Numbered from the stretch's first letter, positions 15,213 through 23,657 are shown. The stretch is DNA of 64,000 bases from an uncultured Lachnospiraceae bacterium (GCA_947564305.1 CANOBT010000009.1:5057-69056); one strand, 5' to 3'. Translations and numbers: made by a program. The notes: a model not told the origin generated them from the sequence alone.

Positions 15213-15984
15213 ATGCAGAAAATAGAACAGACTTTGAGTTCTGTAGAAGTGGCTCAAATGGTAGATAAAGAGCATAGCAAGTTGCTTCGTGATATTCGCA
15301 GATATGAGAAACAATTTGCCGAAGCCAATATTGGATTGGGCGTTTTTTTTTAAACAAAGTGAGTACAAGGATATGAATAATCAAATTCGTCCATGTTACC
15401 GTATTACGAAAAAAGGCTGCGAGTTTATCGCTCACAAGCTGACCGGAACAAAGGGAACTATTTTTACCGCCAGATACATAAATCGTTTTCACGAGATGGA
15501 AGATATTCTGGAAGGGCAGCAGGAGCCTGAATTGCCGTGGTTTATCAGAGATTTCAAGAAAGAGGGTAAAATAATGCTCTTTAGAGATTTCAAAACAATT
15601 ACGGGGATTGAGTTACTTGGAAAGTATACCGCATGGAAAAGGCCAGATAGATTGATTGGTGGCTTAGAGTATAATGGTTGGGGTTGGAAATGTGACAACG
15701 AAAAGTTCAAGGCAGAGTATGGATTCGACTATGGTGAAGATGATTGTATGATGTATCTGTATTTCAGGGGAATTGCGAAAGCGATTCGCGCTGTGGAGAA
15801 TGATTTGCAAGATAGAAAGAAATTATCAGCAGATGCAAAGCAAATGGTTCTGGATGGAGTGCGCGGTATAGAAGGAAAACGCGAGTCGATTATCAGCAAG
15901 CCAAAGGAAATAGAAACAGTAAAACGAAAACCGATTCAGATATGTATCACAATAAACGAAGACGGGATAGTACAACATATTTAG
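15213..15984 (+). pseudogene. Rha-family antirepressor, frameshifted at a T9 tract
   Basis: The gene starts at ATG 15213 after AAAGGAGA and encodes an N-terminal Rha domain (SSVEVAQMVDKEHSKLLRDI), but the frame ends at TAA just after a run of nine T at 15343-15351. With eight T the frame would continue as GVFFKQSEYKDMNNQIRPC through TARYINRFHEME and a C-terminal domain to 15984, the normal length for this family. The 3' part remains intact and conserved-looking. The break may be a real mutation, a phase-variable or slippage-dependent switch, or a sequencing error in a homopolymer. Rha proteins act as phage regulators/antirepressors. Confidence 0.8.
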
Positions 15985-15993
15985 TGCAGATGC

Positions 15994-16052
15994 CACTCAG
16001 AAATGGGTGGTATTCTTTTGCTTAAAAATAAAATTCAGAGCACCACTGAGTG
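15994..16052 (+). promoter_or_regulatory. Hairpin before the distal tail gene
   Basis: CACTCA (15994-15999) pairs with TGAGTG (16047-16052) and GTGGT (16007-16011) with ACCAC (16042-16046), around a 30-base AT-rich loop. No T-run follows. The role is unknown. Confidence 0.35.
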
Positions 16053-16078
16053 CCATAAACAGGCAGGTGGTGACATAT

Positions 16079-16435
16079 ATGGCTATGATAAAAGTGGACG
16101 GGGTAGAATTGCCCTGTCCGTCTTCTTTTACATGGGGCTTGCAGGACGTATCTGCAGCAGAATCCGGTCGGACTGACGATGCCCGAATGCACAAGAATCG
16201 GGTAGCAAAGAAACGAAAAATATCCTTGCGGTGGAATGGGAAGAGCCGCCAGGAAACGGCTCAGATTTTACAGGCATTTGACCCGGAATATGTTTTTGTA
16301 CGTTATCCCGACATGCTGTCTGGTGTGGATGAAACACGTGAGTTTTATACAGGCGATAAGACAGCTCCGGTCAAGATATGGTTGGTTGGAAACAAGATAA
16401 TAGAATCCATAAGTTTTGACATCATTGAAAGGTAG
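16079..16435 (+). CDS. Distal tail / tail-tip accessory protein
   Basis: The protein is 118 residues from ATG 16079, after AGGTGGTGAC; an upstream start at 16007 would add an unconvincing extension. It reads MAMIKVDGVELPCPSSFTWG, with a predicted beta-rich body. It lies between tape measure (apart from the inserted block) and hub protein, the position of distal tail (Dit-like) proteins, which form the ring joining tube to baseplate. It is shorter than classical Dit proteins, so a minimal-ring variant is likely. Confidence 0.7.
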   Translation: MAMIKVDGVELPCPSSFTWGLQDVSAAESGRTDDARMHKNRVAKKRKISLRWNGKSRQETAQILQAFDPEYVFVRYPDMLSGVDETREFYTGDKTAPVKIWLVGNKIIESISFDIIER

Positions 16436-16445
16436 GTGATATCCC

Positions 16446-19445
16446 ATGAGAAATGTATCGAACAGTTTTAAGCAGCAGCTTTACAATGACAATCGAAACT
16501 ATCAGGAATACGTGGATATCACCTTGCAAGATGGGACAGAGCTGAATCTGGCAAATGAACACCTGTGGAATGGTGGTCTCAGCATTACAGATGCCGTTTC
16601 TGGTGATGATTCGTTTGATATCGGTGGCGCAATTATCAACAAATGCACGGTAACAATCAACAACATTTACGATGATTTTTCAGAATACGACTTTACAGAT
16701 GCTAAAGTTGTTGCTTATGTCGGCCTGATTCTTCCAGATAAGACCATAGAAAAGATTCGGAAAGGTACTTATGCAGTTGATGATACCAACTATAACGGTT
16801 CAATCATTGTGCTGTCCTGTCTGGATAATATGAGAAAGTTTGATAAGGAGTATTCAGCCAGTAGATTGACATATCCTGCAACCCTCAATTCCATTGTCCG
16901 GGATGCCTGCGACCGATGCGGCGTGACATTGCAGACTTACGACTTTCCGCATGATGATTTTGTGGTTCAGGAGCGGCCGTCAGATAAGGCGGCAACATTC
17001 CGTGAGGTTATTTCCTGGGCAGCACAGATTGCCGGATGCTTCTGCAGGTGCGACGTGTATGGGCGTCTGGAATTGAAATGGTATAATCAGAAAGCTCTTG
17101 AAAAAGCAGACCTTGACGGTGGGATTTTCGACCAGACGAGTGCAAGTGCATACCAATCCGGCGATACTGCGGATGGCGGCAGTTTTAACCCATGGAATGA
17201 AGGGTATGAGTTTGACGGTGGAAGTTTTTCTAATATGAAAGATGTGCACCACATCTATTCTAATTACTCTTCCAATATTTCCATGGATGATGTGGTAATA
17301 ACTGGTGTAAGGGTGCTAGAGAAAACCAAAGAAGATGAGCAGGATGCTATTATCACATACCAAAGCGGGCGCGACGGATATGTTGTCAGTATCGAAAACA
17401 ACGAATTGATAAAAGACGGCACAGGGCAGAAAATTGCCGGATGGCTTGGCGAACAGCTGATTGGCTTCCGCTTCCGGAAGGCTACGATATCTCATGCCAG
17501 TGACCCGACCATAGAAGCCGGTGACGTGGCGTTATGGACTGACCGAAAACAGAATACCTACCGTATCGTGATATCTTCCACGAAGTTCAGTACCGGCGGA
17601 AATCAGACCACGATAAGCAGCGCAGAGAATCCGGCTAGAAACAGTGCTGCCCGGTATTCTGCACAGACTAAAAATTATGTGGATTACCGCCGGTATATTG
17701 AAAAAGAACGCACAGACCGAGAAAAAGCTCTGGAAGAATTAAAAGACCGTGTTGACAATTCATCAGGGCTTTTCACGACTACGATAAAACAGCCGGATGG
17801 CAGCGAAATCTTTTATATGCATAACAAGCCGTTGCTTGAAGAGTCTGACATTGTTTGGAAGATGACGGCGGAGGCATGGGCGGTCTCTACGGATGGCGGA
17901 AAGTCGTACAATGCGGGAATGACAGTGGACGGCGATACCATTGTCCGGATTCTGACAGCAATAGGAGTCAATGCGGACTGGATAAAGACCGGTCAAATCC
18001 GGGTGACAAAAGGGGATAAGACGGTATTCTTTGTGGACATTGATACTGGGGAGGTCCGTATCACGCCGGACTACTTTGAGTTGTCCGGGAAGACTGTAGA
18101 ACAGATAGCGCAGGAAAAGGCTGACAAGGAATTAAATGATTTTGTGAGTTCCGTCTATGACCCGAAAATCGCAAGCCTGCAAAGTCAGATAGACGGTCAG
18201 ATTGAGACCTGGTATTACGACTATCAACCTACACTTAATAACGCACCTGCATCTAGTTGGACAACGGAGGCTGAACGCGCAAAGCACGAGGGGGACTTGT
18301 TCTATTGGAAGTCAAAAGGATATTCCTACCGATTTCTCAAAGAGGGATCAACGTGGATGTGGCAGTTGATTACGGACTCTGACATCACGACAGCCCTTGC
18401 GAAAGCATCTGAAGCTCAGGACACGGCGGATTCGAAGCGGAGGGTTTTTACATCAACGCCTTATCCGCCTTACGATGTAGGAGATTTATGGACGCAAGGT
18501 ACAACGGGAGATATTCTCACTTGTATGACGAGCAGGAGCAGCGGTTCTTATGTTTCTTCTGATTGGCAGAAGAAGAACAAGTATATCGACCAGGCGGCGG
18601 CAAATACAGCGGCGAGCAACGCAGTTGCTAATCAGACTCAGGCAGATATTTTTAATAAACTGACAGACAACGGCAAGAAAAAAGGCATTTATATGCAGGA
18701 TGGTGAACTGTATATGAATGCTACGTATATTAAAACCGGTTATATTTCTGCAAGCAGGATTCAAGGCGGTACACTCATTCTTGGTGGAGAAAATAACGAG
18801 AATGGAGTGTTGAGTATCAGAAATGCATTAAACACGGAAATTGGACGATGGGACAAGGACGGTATCTATGTAAATGGCGGGAGTATTTATTGTAAGACAA
18901 CTACAACTGGAGTATCTATTTATGGCGGAAGAATGCATTTAACTCATGGCGATACGGATGTCGGATATATAGGAGCCAATTCCATGAGCGGCTACTCCTC
19001 ATACAAAGGACTTGTATTTGATTTGGAAGCCACAGGGGCTTATATGACTTGGGCAGCGAAAGCAAGCGCGTCAGAAAGCGTGTATGCTGCAAAATTGCTT
19101 TATGCAAATAAAACATTTGCGAGTTATACTGCCGGAAAATTGTATGCGCAATGTAATATGGATTTTAAAAATTATGAAATCCAAAATGCATATATTAATG
19201 GATTCAACGTGCGAAACTCATTTCGAATTCCCAACAATGTAACTTGCGATATTTATTCGAATGTAGATTTTCATAACTTTGCGATTCAAAATGCAAAAAT
19301 CAGCAATTTAGATGCTATAAACGGTTATGCACCTTTCACAGGGCGAATAAAGGTGCTTTCAAGTACAGGCGGCGCATGGGGAACATTTAGTGTGCAGGAC
19401 GGAATTATAGTATCCGCGGCTGATAATATCATATACACGGGATAG
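16446..19445 (+). CDS. Tail hub / prophage endopeptidase-tail protein
   Basis: At 999 residues this is the baseplate hub (Tal/gp27-like) protein that follows Dit. The first 400 or so residues carry the hub fold, with TVTINNIYDDFSEYDF, DNMRKFDKEYSASRLTYPAT and VVITGVRVLEKT. The middle has a charged helix (YIEKERTDREKALEELKDRV) and DGDTIVRILTAIGVNADWIK with GQIRVTKGDKTVFFVD, recurring motifs of phage minor structural proteins. The C-terminal part is repetitive beta sequence (NGFNVRNSFRIP, DFHNFAIQNAKISN), suggesting a trimeric beta-helix. It contacts the cell surface and may carry cell-wall hydrolase activity; I see no clear catalytic triad. Confidence 0.85.
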   Translation: MRNVSNSFKQQLYNDNRNYQEYVDITLQDGTELNLANEHLWNGGLSITDAVSGDDSFDIGGAIINKCTVTINNIYDDFSEYDFTDAKVVAYVGLILPDKTIEKIRKGTYAVDDTNYNGSIIVLSCLDNMRKFDKEYSASRLTYPATLNSIVRDACDRCGVTLQTYDFPHDDFVVQERPSDKAATFREVISWAAQIAGCFCRCDVYGRLELKWYNQKALEKADLDGGIFDQTSASAYQSGDTADGGSFNPWNEGYEFDGGSFSNMKDVHHIYSNYSSNISMDDVVITGVRVLEKTKEDEQDAIITYQSGRDGYVVSIENNELIKDGTGQKIAGWLGEQLIGFRFRKATISHASDPTIEAGDVALWTDRKQNTYRIVISSTKFSTGGNQTTISSAENPARNSAARYSAQTKNYVDYRRYIEKERTDREKALEELKDRVDNSSGLFTTTIKQPDGSEIFYMHNKPLLEESDIVWKMTAEAWAVSTDGGKSYNAGMTVDGDTIVRILTAIGVNADWIKTGQIRVTKGDKTVFFVDIDTGEVRITPDYFELSGKTVEQIAQEKADKELNDFVSSVYDPKIASLQSQIDGQIETWYYDYQPTLNNAPASSWTTEAERAKHEGDLFYWKSKGYSYRFLKEGSTWMWQLITDSDITTALAKASEAQDTADSKRRVFTSTPYPPYDVGDLWTQGTTGDILTCMTSRSSGSYVSSDWQKKNKYIDQAAANTAASNAVANQTQADIFNKLTDNGKKKGIYMQDGELYMNATYIKTGYISASRIQGGTLILGGENNENGVLSIRNALNTEIGRWDKDGIYVNGGSIYCKTTTTGVSIYGGRMHLTHGDTDVGYIGANSMSGYSSYKGLVFDLEATGAYMTWAAKASASESVYAAKLLYANKTFASYTAGKLYAQCNMDFKNYEIQNAYINGFNVRNSFRIPNNVTCDIYSNVDFHNFAIQNAKISNLDAINGYAPFTGRIKVLSSTGGAWGTFSVQDGIIVSAADNIIYTG

Positions 19446-19461
19446 AAAGGATTTGAGAAAA

Positions 19462-19611
19462 ATGGGAAAAGAAGAAAAATTGATTGTAGAAGAAGCACCG
19501 CCGGACACTTCCACCTATTTCGAAGGAAAATCCGTGGTGGAAAAGGAATCAAAGGATGCACAAGGGATAGAACAGTTCCCTTTCGTAGAAGCAATCAAGG
19601 AGGCAGGCTGA
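19462..19611 (+). CDS. Small acidic phage protein
   Basis: A 49-residue acidic protein begins 16 bases after the hub gene and ends just before the next start. It is Glu/Pro-rich without membrane segments. I do not recognise it. Similar short acidic proteins between hub and fibre genes may be fibre assembly helpers, but this is positional inference. Confidence 0.6.
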   Translation: MGKEEKLIVEEAPPDTSTYFEGKSVVEKESKDAQGIEQFPFVEAIKEAG

Positions 19612-19612
19612 A

Positions 19613-19852
19613 ATGAATGAAAATAATATTATGGAAATGAAAACCCCTGTAGATGCAATGTTGGATATGGCAAAAAAAGAAATAGAAGAGCATGTAGTGA
19701 ATTGTATGGAGACAAACAGCATTCCACCGGGACTAATGGCCTATGTGCTGCGAAGCATCCTTCTGAATGTCATGGATGTGAAAGCAGAAAAGATGTCTGA
19801 GGAATTTATATCTTTACAGTCAACTATTGTAAATCAGGGGAGTGTTGAGTAA
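19613..19852 (+). CDS. Small helical phage tail-region protein
   Basis: This 79-residue helical protein has AAGGAGGC upstream of its ATG. Its last base overlaps the first base of the next gene (TAATG), so translation is coupled. The composition (MLDMAKKEIEEHVVNCMETN) suggests a coiled-coil chaperone-like protein. No family is recognised. Confidence 0.65.
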   Translation: MNENNIMEMKTPVDAMLDMAKKEIEEHVVNCMETNSIPPGLMAYVLRSILLNVMDVKAEKMSEEFISLQSTIVNQGSVE

Positions 19853-21747
19853 TGGCGCTTATAATGCGTAGAGGCAAATATGCTGATTTTGACCCATCAA
19901 AGATGCGGGAGGGGGAGTGGGCGGTTGTTCTGGCTGATGACCCAGGGGCAAAAGATGGAAAATCTATTTACATATGCTTTTCTGCGGGAAATGTAAAACG
20001 GATGGCCACATATGAAGATATGGTGGAAAATATTGAAGATGCTTCTGCAGATATACAGAATATGTTTACCGCGGAAATCCAAGAAAAAATACGGCAGGCT
20101 ACAAAGGTAATCAATGAAGGAAATACTGTCATAACCAATTCGACGGCTGCAATTAAAAATGCCGAAGAAGCTGCAAAAAGGGCGAATGATGCGGCTGTTG
20201 AGATTCAAAGAAAAGCGGATAATGGTGATTTTTCAGCAACAATTTCGGGTGTGAGTGCTGTTACAGGGGAATCCGGTACACAGGCAAAGGTTGAGAATAC
20301 TGGAACGGCCAAGGATGTGAATCTGGTATTTACAATCCCCAAAGGTGATTCTGCAGGCTTCGGGAAGCCGACCGCTACGGTAGATGCTAACATTGGTGTT
20401 CCATCTGTTACTGTAAAAGCAAGTGGTTCTGATAGGGAGAAGGTATTCAGCTTTGAGTTCCACAATTTGAAAGGCGAGCCAGGCGCGGAAGGGATGATAG
20501 ATGAAAATTCCATCGTAACGTTTTCGCAGGCAGAAAAGCGAGAAAATATCCAGAGCGGCGAAACTCTTGTTGTCCTTATGGGGAAGATAGAGAAGATGTT
20601 TGCGGATTTGAAGAATATCGCTTATACAGCAAGCTATAAGGATTTGACTGATGCGCCATATGATTTTATAGGGACAAGCCAGGAATTGCAGGCCAAAATA
20701 GATGCAGGAGAAGATTTAAGTGGGATAACTGCTTATCTGACGGATGGTGGACAAGATTCAGATAATGGACAATGGGGTGGATTGGGTGGGGTTCCGTTAG
20801 GGGATGTGAAAAAATTATCTGTTGAAAAAATAAATGGTGGAATAGAGATATCTTGGAGTGACCCAGATGATATTGTTTTTAACGGAGAAACAACAGCAGA
20901 ATTTTCGGGAACAAAGGTTTTAAGAAAAACCGAAAGCTATTCCGTAAGTGAGACAGATGGAATACTTGTTTTGGATAGCAAGATAAAAGATGCGTATAGT
21001 GAAATGCCATTTCAAGATGTGGGATTAGAAAGAGATACAGAGTATTTTTATACTTTATTTCCATACACAACAAAAAATGTTTATACAATGTCTGATACAA
21101 ATAAGGCAAGTTGTAGGACCGCAATTTATGATCCTGTATTAGCAAATAACTCTTGGGATGTGATTGCGTTAGCGTCTGAAGCCGGAATTGCAAAAGATAA
21201 TTGGAAAGTCGGGGACGAAAAAGACGGTTATATGATTATTGGTTTCGACCATGACGATTTAGCGGATGGTAGCGGAAAAGCCGGGATTACGTTTATGTTG
21301 AATGATTATGATATTAATCCGATATATACAAGATGGTGTTCTGATACTAATGCAAATAAGCGCATGTACAATAAGTCAACTTTATCTACAGAGGTGTCAG
21401 GTGCAATACGTGGAATGGATGAAAGCATAACGAGCCATATAAAAACAATTATGAAAAAGAATGTTGTAAATTTCAACAATACTGGGGTGACATATGAAAT
21501 TTATAATTATAAAATTTTTCTTTTTTCATGTTATGAATTGAACAGAGAAGATAATACTGGATTTCGCGAAGGAACTATTTACGAAGGTTGCGATGATTTT
21601 AAAAATATTTCATCTTATTTTTGGACAAGAACACCAACAAGAGATACTTATAATAATGCGTTCATCATATTTAGTAACGGAGGAGCAATAAGCTCTGGAA
21701 CCAGATTAGATAAAAATGCATGGGCAAGATATGGTTTTTGTATCTAA
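19852..21747 (+). CDS. Tail fibre/baseplate protein with DUF6273-like receptor domain
   Basis: This 631-residue protein is probably the main receptor-binding protein. Residues 1-70 form a baseplate-attachment domain, followed by a helical stalk (about 70-125), a BppU-like strand region, a short collagen-like LKGEPGAEG, and SYKDLTDAP typical of fibres. The C-terminal 200 residues (IIGFDHDDLADGSGKAG, YFWTRTPTRDTYNNAF, then a closing ARYGFCI) match the DUF6273 type, related in look to C-type-lectin folds used for ligand binding. The start shares a base with the previous stop. Confidence 0.8.
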   Translation: MALIMRRGKYADFDPSKMREGEWAVVLADDPGAKDGKSIYICFSAGNVKRMATYEDMVENIEDASADIQNMFTAEIQEKIRQATKVINEGNTVITNSTAAIKNAEEAAKRANDAAVEIQRKADNGDFSATISGVSAVTGESGTQAKVENTGTAKDVNLVFTIPKGDSAGFGKPTATVDANIGVPSVTVKASGSDREKVFSFEFHNLKGEPGAEGMIDENSIVTFSQAEKRENIQSGETLVVLMGKIEKMFADLKNIAYTASYKDLTDAPYDFIGTSQELQAKIDAGEDLSGITAYLTDGGQDSDNGQWGGLGGVPLGDVKKLSVEKINGGIEISWSDPDDIVFNGETTAEFSGTKVLRKTESYSVSETDGILVLDSKIKDAYSEMPFQDVGLERDTEYFYTLFPYTTKNVYTMSDTNKASCRTAIYDPVLANNSWDVIALASEAGIAKDNWKVGDEKDGYMIIGFDHDDLADGSGKAGITFMLNDYDINPIYTRWCSDTNANKRMYNKSTLSTEVSGAIRGMDESITSHIKTIMKKNVVNFNNTGVTYEIYNYKIFLFSCYELNREDNTGFREGTIYEGCDDFKNISSYFWTRTPTRDTYNNAFIIFSNGGAISSGTRLDKNAWARYGFCI

Positions 21748-21771
21748 GAAATATGCAAAGAGGTTGAAAGT

Positions 21772-21993
21772 ATGGCATCAATTGCAAAAGTGATAGGAAA
21801 TAAAATTATCGAATTCGCCAACGACGGAAGAAAAGGCGCAAACAATAGTGATGGAGAATCCGTATGCGACTATGATGCCGCAATCAATAAGCCGTCTATC
21901 AATGGGGTGACACTGCAAGGGGATAAAACGTTTGGTGAATTAGGACTTGAAAAGGAAAATCTGGATATAGATTTTTCACAATATTTTTCATGA
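21772..21993 (+). CDS. Short tail fibre segment 1
   Basis: A 73-residue protein with AAAGAGGTTGAA before the start. It contains AAINKPSINGVTLQGDKTF, a linker common in phage tail fibres, and ends with ENLDIDFSQYFS. The ending resembles that of the next ORF (ENIDFSSYFA), indicating that these ORFs are pieces of a repeated modular fibre rather than unrelated genes. Confidence 0.7.
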   Translation: MASIAKVIGNKIIEFANDGRKGANNSDGESVCDYDAAINKPSINGVTLQGDKTFGELGLEKENLDIDFSQYFS

Positions 21994-22009
21994 AAAGGAG
22001 AAAAGAAGT

Positions 22010-22501
22010 ATGGATATCACAAAATTTGTAACAAGTACATGGGTAAAAACACAATTTGATAATTTTGCAACAAGGATATCGCTTATTTTTGCCAGGAAGA
22101 CAGAACTTCCAACAAAAGTAAGTGACCTGACGAATGATGAGGGATTCGTTACTAACTCAGTTGATAATCTTACCAACTATTACACAAAAGAACAAGTCAA
22201 CGAATTAACGGCCGGCAGCGGAACGACAGCGCTTGTATTTGATACAAAGGCTGCTCTTGAAGCATGGCTTTCAGATACGAACAATCTCACCAATCTCAAG
22301 GTCGGGCAGAATATTTACATAAAGGATACAGAAACTCCTGATTATTGGTGGGATGGAACGGGGCTTCAGGTTCTGGAAACAGAGAAAGTAAATTTGGATG
22401 GTTATGTTACAACTGAACAGCTTAACACAGCTCTTTCAGATTACCTCAAGAAAACAGACACTGAGACGGAGAATATTGATTTCTCGTCATATTTTGCATA
22501 G
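22010..22501 (+). CDS. Short tail fibre segment 2
   Basis: This 163-residue protein is preceded by AAAAGGAGAAAAG. Its start (ITKFVTSTWVKTQFDNFATR) is paralogous to that of the following gene, and its end (ENIDFSSYFA) to that of the previous one. The centre carries TDTETENID- and TLEQLN-type fibre linkers, with KAALEAWLSDTNNLTNLKVG resembling a phage fibre knob that binds small ligands. It probably co-assembles with its neighbours. Confidence 0.7.
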   Translation: MDITKFVTSTWVKTQFDNFATRISLIFARKTELPTKVSDLTNDEGFVTNSVDNLTNYYTKEQVNELTAGSGTTALVFDTKAALEAWLSDTNNLTNLKVGQNIYIKDTETPDYWWDGTGLQVLETEKVNLDGYVTTEQLNTALSDYLKKTDTETENIDFSSYFA

Positions 22502-22510
22502 GGTGATGAT

Positions 22511-23302
22511 ATGAAATTTGTAACAAAGAGTTGGATGGAAACACAGCTTAAAAATTTTTCATCTAGGATTTCCGCGGTATTTGCAAAGAAAAGTGAAATT
22601 CCCAAACAATATACCCTTCCAAAAGCCTCCGACAATATGCTTGGAGGTGTGAAAACAGGATATATTGCAAATAACAAAAATTATCCTGTGTTGATGGATA
22701 GTGACGGGAGGATGTTTGTGGCTGTGCCATGGACTGACACAAACACCGATACTGATACATGGAAAGCAAACACGAAGGACCAAGAGGGGTATGTTACAAA
22801 AGGAAGTGGACAAGCAAACAAAGTCTGGAAAACAGATGCGAATGGAAATCCTGCATGGCGGGATGATGCGAATACGACTTATGGAGCGGCAAGCCAATCT
22901 GCGACGGGATTAATGTCGGCTGCAGATAAAAAGAAATTGGATGGGTTTAAAGGAATCGCAAACAATGACACAACCACAGAGACAGGATTTGCTTGGGATG
23001 CCACCCGCGGCAAAATGATTGTAGATAAGGTTAATGAACTAAACTCCGCTTTGAAAGAGCTGAAATACATATATCGGGCATATCCCACGATAACAATACC
23101 AGATTCCTGCCATTACTCAATAGCACCATCTCCCGGATATGGCCCCATTTTTTTATTTGCAACTATAAAAACTTTTGCAAGCTGTAATGGCGCATTTAGT
23201 ATCGCGGGGATTGGAGAGGACTATCGTGTTATCGGTGCAAAAGGTACAGTAATAAACGGTTTGCAAGTGTGTTATTGGTATCAGGATCAAATTGCAATTT
23301 AA
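22511..23302 (+). CDS. Phase-variable tail fibre protein, expressed form
   Basis: This 263-residue fibre protein begins with KFVTKSWMETQLKNFSSRIS (paralogous to the previous gene). It carries shaft motifs GYVTKGSGQANKVWKTDANG and ATGLMSAADKKKLDGF, and a constant part ending at LNSAL near residue 180. The last 80 or so residues form the variable tip. The DNA coding for the tip lies between 14-bp inverted repeats at 23039-23052 and 23609-23622, with an alternative tip stored on the - strand. Inversion would swap tips in frame. The tip probably binds the host receptor. Confidence 0.85.
   Translation: MKFVTKSWMETQLKNFSSRISAVFAKKSEIPKQYTLPKASDNMLGGVKTGYIANNKNYPVLMDSDGRMFVAVPWTDTNTDTDTWKANTKDQEGYVTKGSGQANKVWKTDANGNPAWRDDANTTYGAASQSATGLMSAADKKKLDGFKGIANNDTTTETGFAWDATRGKMIVDKVNELNSALKELKYIYRAYPTITIPDSCHYSIAPSPGYGPIFLFATIKTFASCNGAFSIAGIGEDYRVIGAKGTVINGLQVCYWYQDQIAI
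23039..23052 (+). repeat. Left inverted repeat of the fibre cassette
   Basis: CTAAACTCCGCTTT lies within the fibre gene, coding L-N-S-A. It is perfectly complementary to the right copy at 23609-23622 and is the likely crossover site. Confidence 0.8.
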
Positions 23303-23622
23303 TACCATTTTACACCCAATATCCCAGATGCCTTATACCATCCGGCAGGCATAGCAGCATTGCTATAATTGTAAAGACAAACATTACCATCATCTTCTAC
23401 CCCCAAGCTGCACGACCATTGTACGTTTCCGTTTTCACTGTTTATTACAAACAAGCCTGATTGACCAATAATGTTTTCTGGATGTGTGCCCACCACTATT
23501 TTTCCATTAGCTGGTACTGCAGGTACGTAGGAGATATAAAAAAAGCACATTCCTTTTGCTATAAGCCAAAAGATAATACTTCCGTTTTTTGTAAATTTTC
23601 CCGTCTCAAAAGCGGAGTTTAG
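23299..23622 (-). CDS. Silent alternative tail-fibre C-terminus
   Basis: Reading the - strand from the right inverted repeat gives L-N-S-A, then FETGKFTKNGSIIFWLIAKG and about 80 further residues to GWYKASGILGVKWY, with no stop. This has the look of a real fibre tip (Gly/Asn/Trp/Tyr-rich) and joins the upstream fibre frame exactly at the repeat. It has no ribosome binding site or natural start of its own; the internal ATG at 23550 is not convincing. It is therefore a stored cassette expressed only after inversion. Confidence 0.8.
   Translation of the reverse strand, partial: LNSAFETGKFTKNGSIIFWLIAKGMCFFYISYVPAVPANGKIVVGTHPENIIGQSGLFVINSENGNVQWSCSLGVEDDGNVCLYNYSNAAMPAGWYKASGILGVKWY
23609..23622 (-). 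repeat. Right inverted repeat of the fibre cassette
   Basis: AAAGCGGAGTTTAG on the + strand is the exact reverse complement of the left copy. Identity does not extend beyond the 14 bases. Confidence 0.8.
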
Positions 23623-23657
23623 AAGCGAAAGAAAACTGAATATGGAACCTGTAAACG

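Larger units (their letters stand above)
23039..23622. other. Invertible tail-fibre cassette
   Basis: This 584-bp segment is bounded by 14-bp inverted repeats and holds two alternative fibre C-termini facing each other tail to tail, their stop codons overlapping at 23299-23302. Inversion keeps the reading frame. No invertase gene is seen in the window, so the recombinase must act from elsewhere. Confidence 0.8.

Noticed and set aside
15289..15360. Independent start at ATG 15289 for the 3' part of the Rha gene
   Set aside because: The ATG lies in the other frame of the intact Rha N-terminal domain, has no ribosome binding site, and would give an unrelated N-terminus; a frameshift at the T-run explains the data better.
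21600..21747. Possible diversity-generating retroelement target at the fibre end
   Set aside because: No template repeat copy and no reverse transcriptase gene are seen in the window, so variation by this mechanism cannot be supported.
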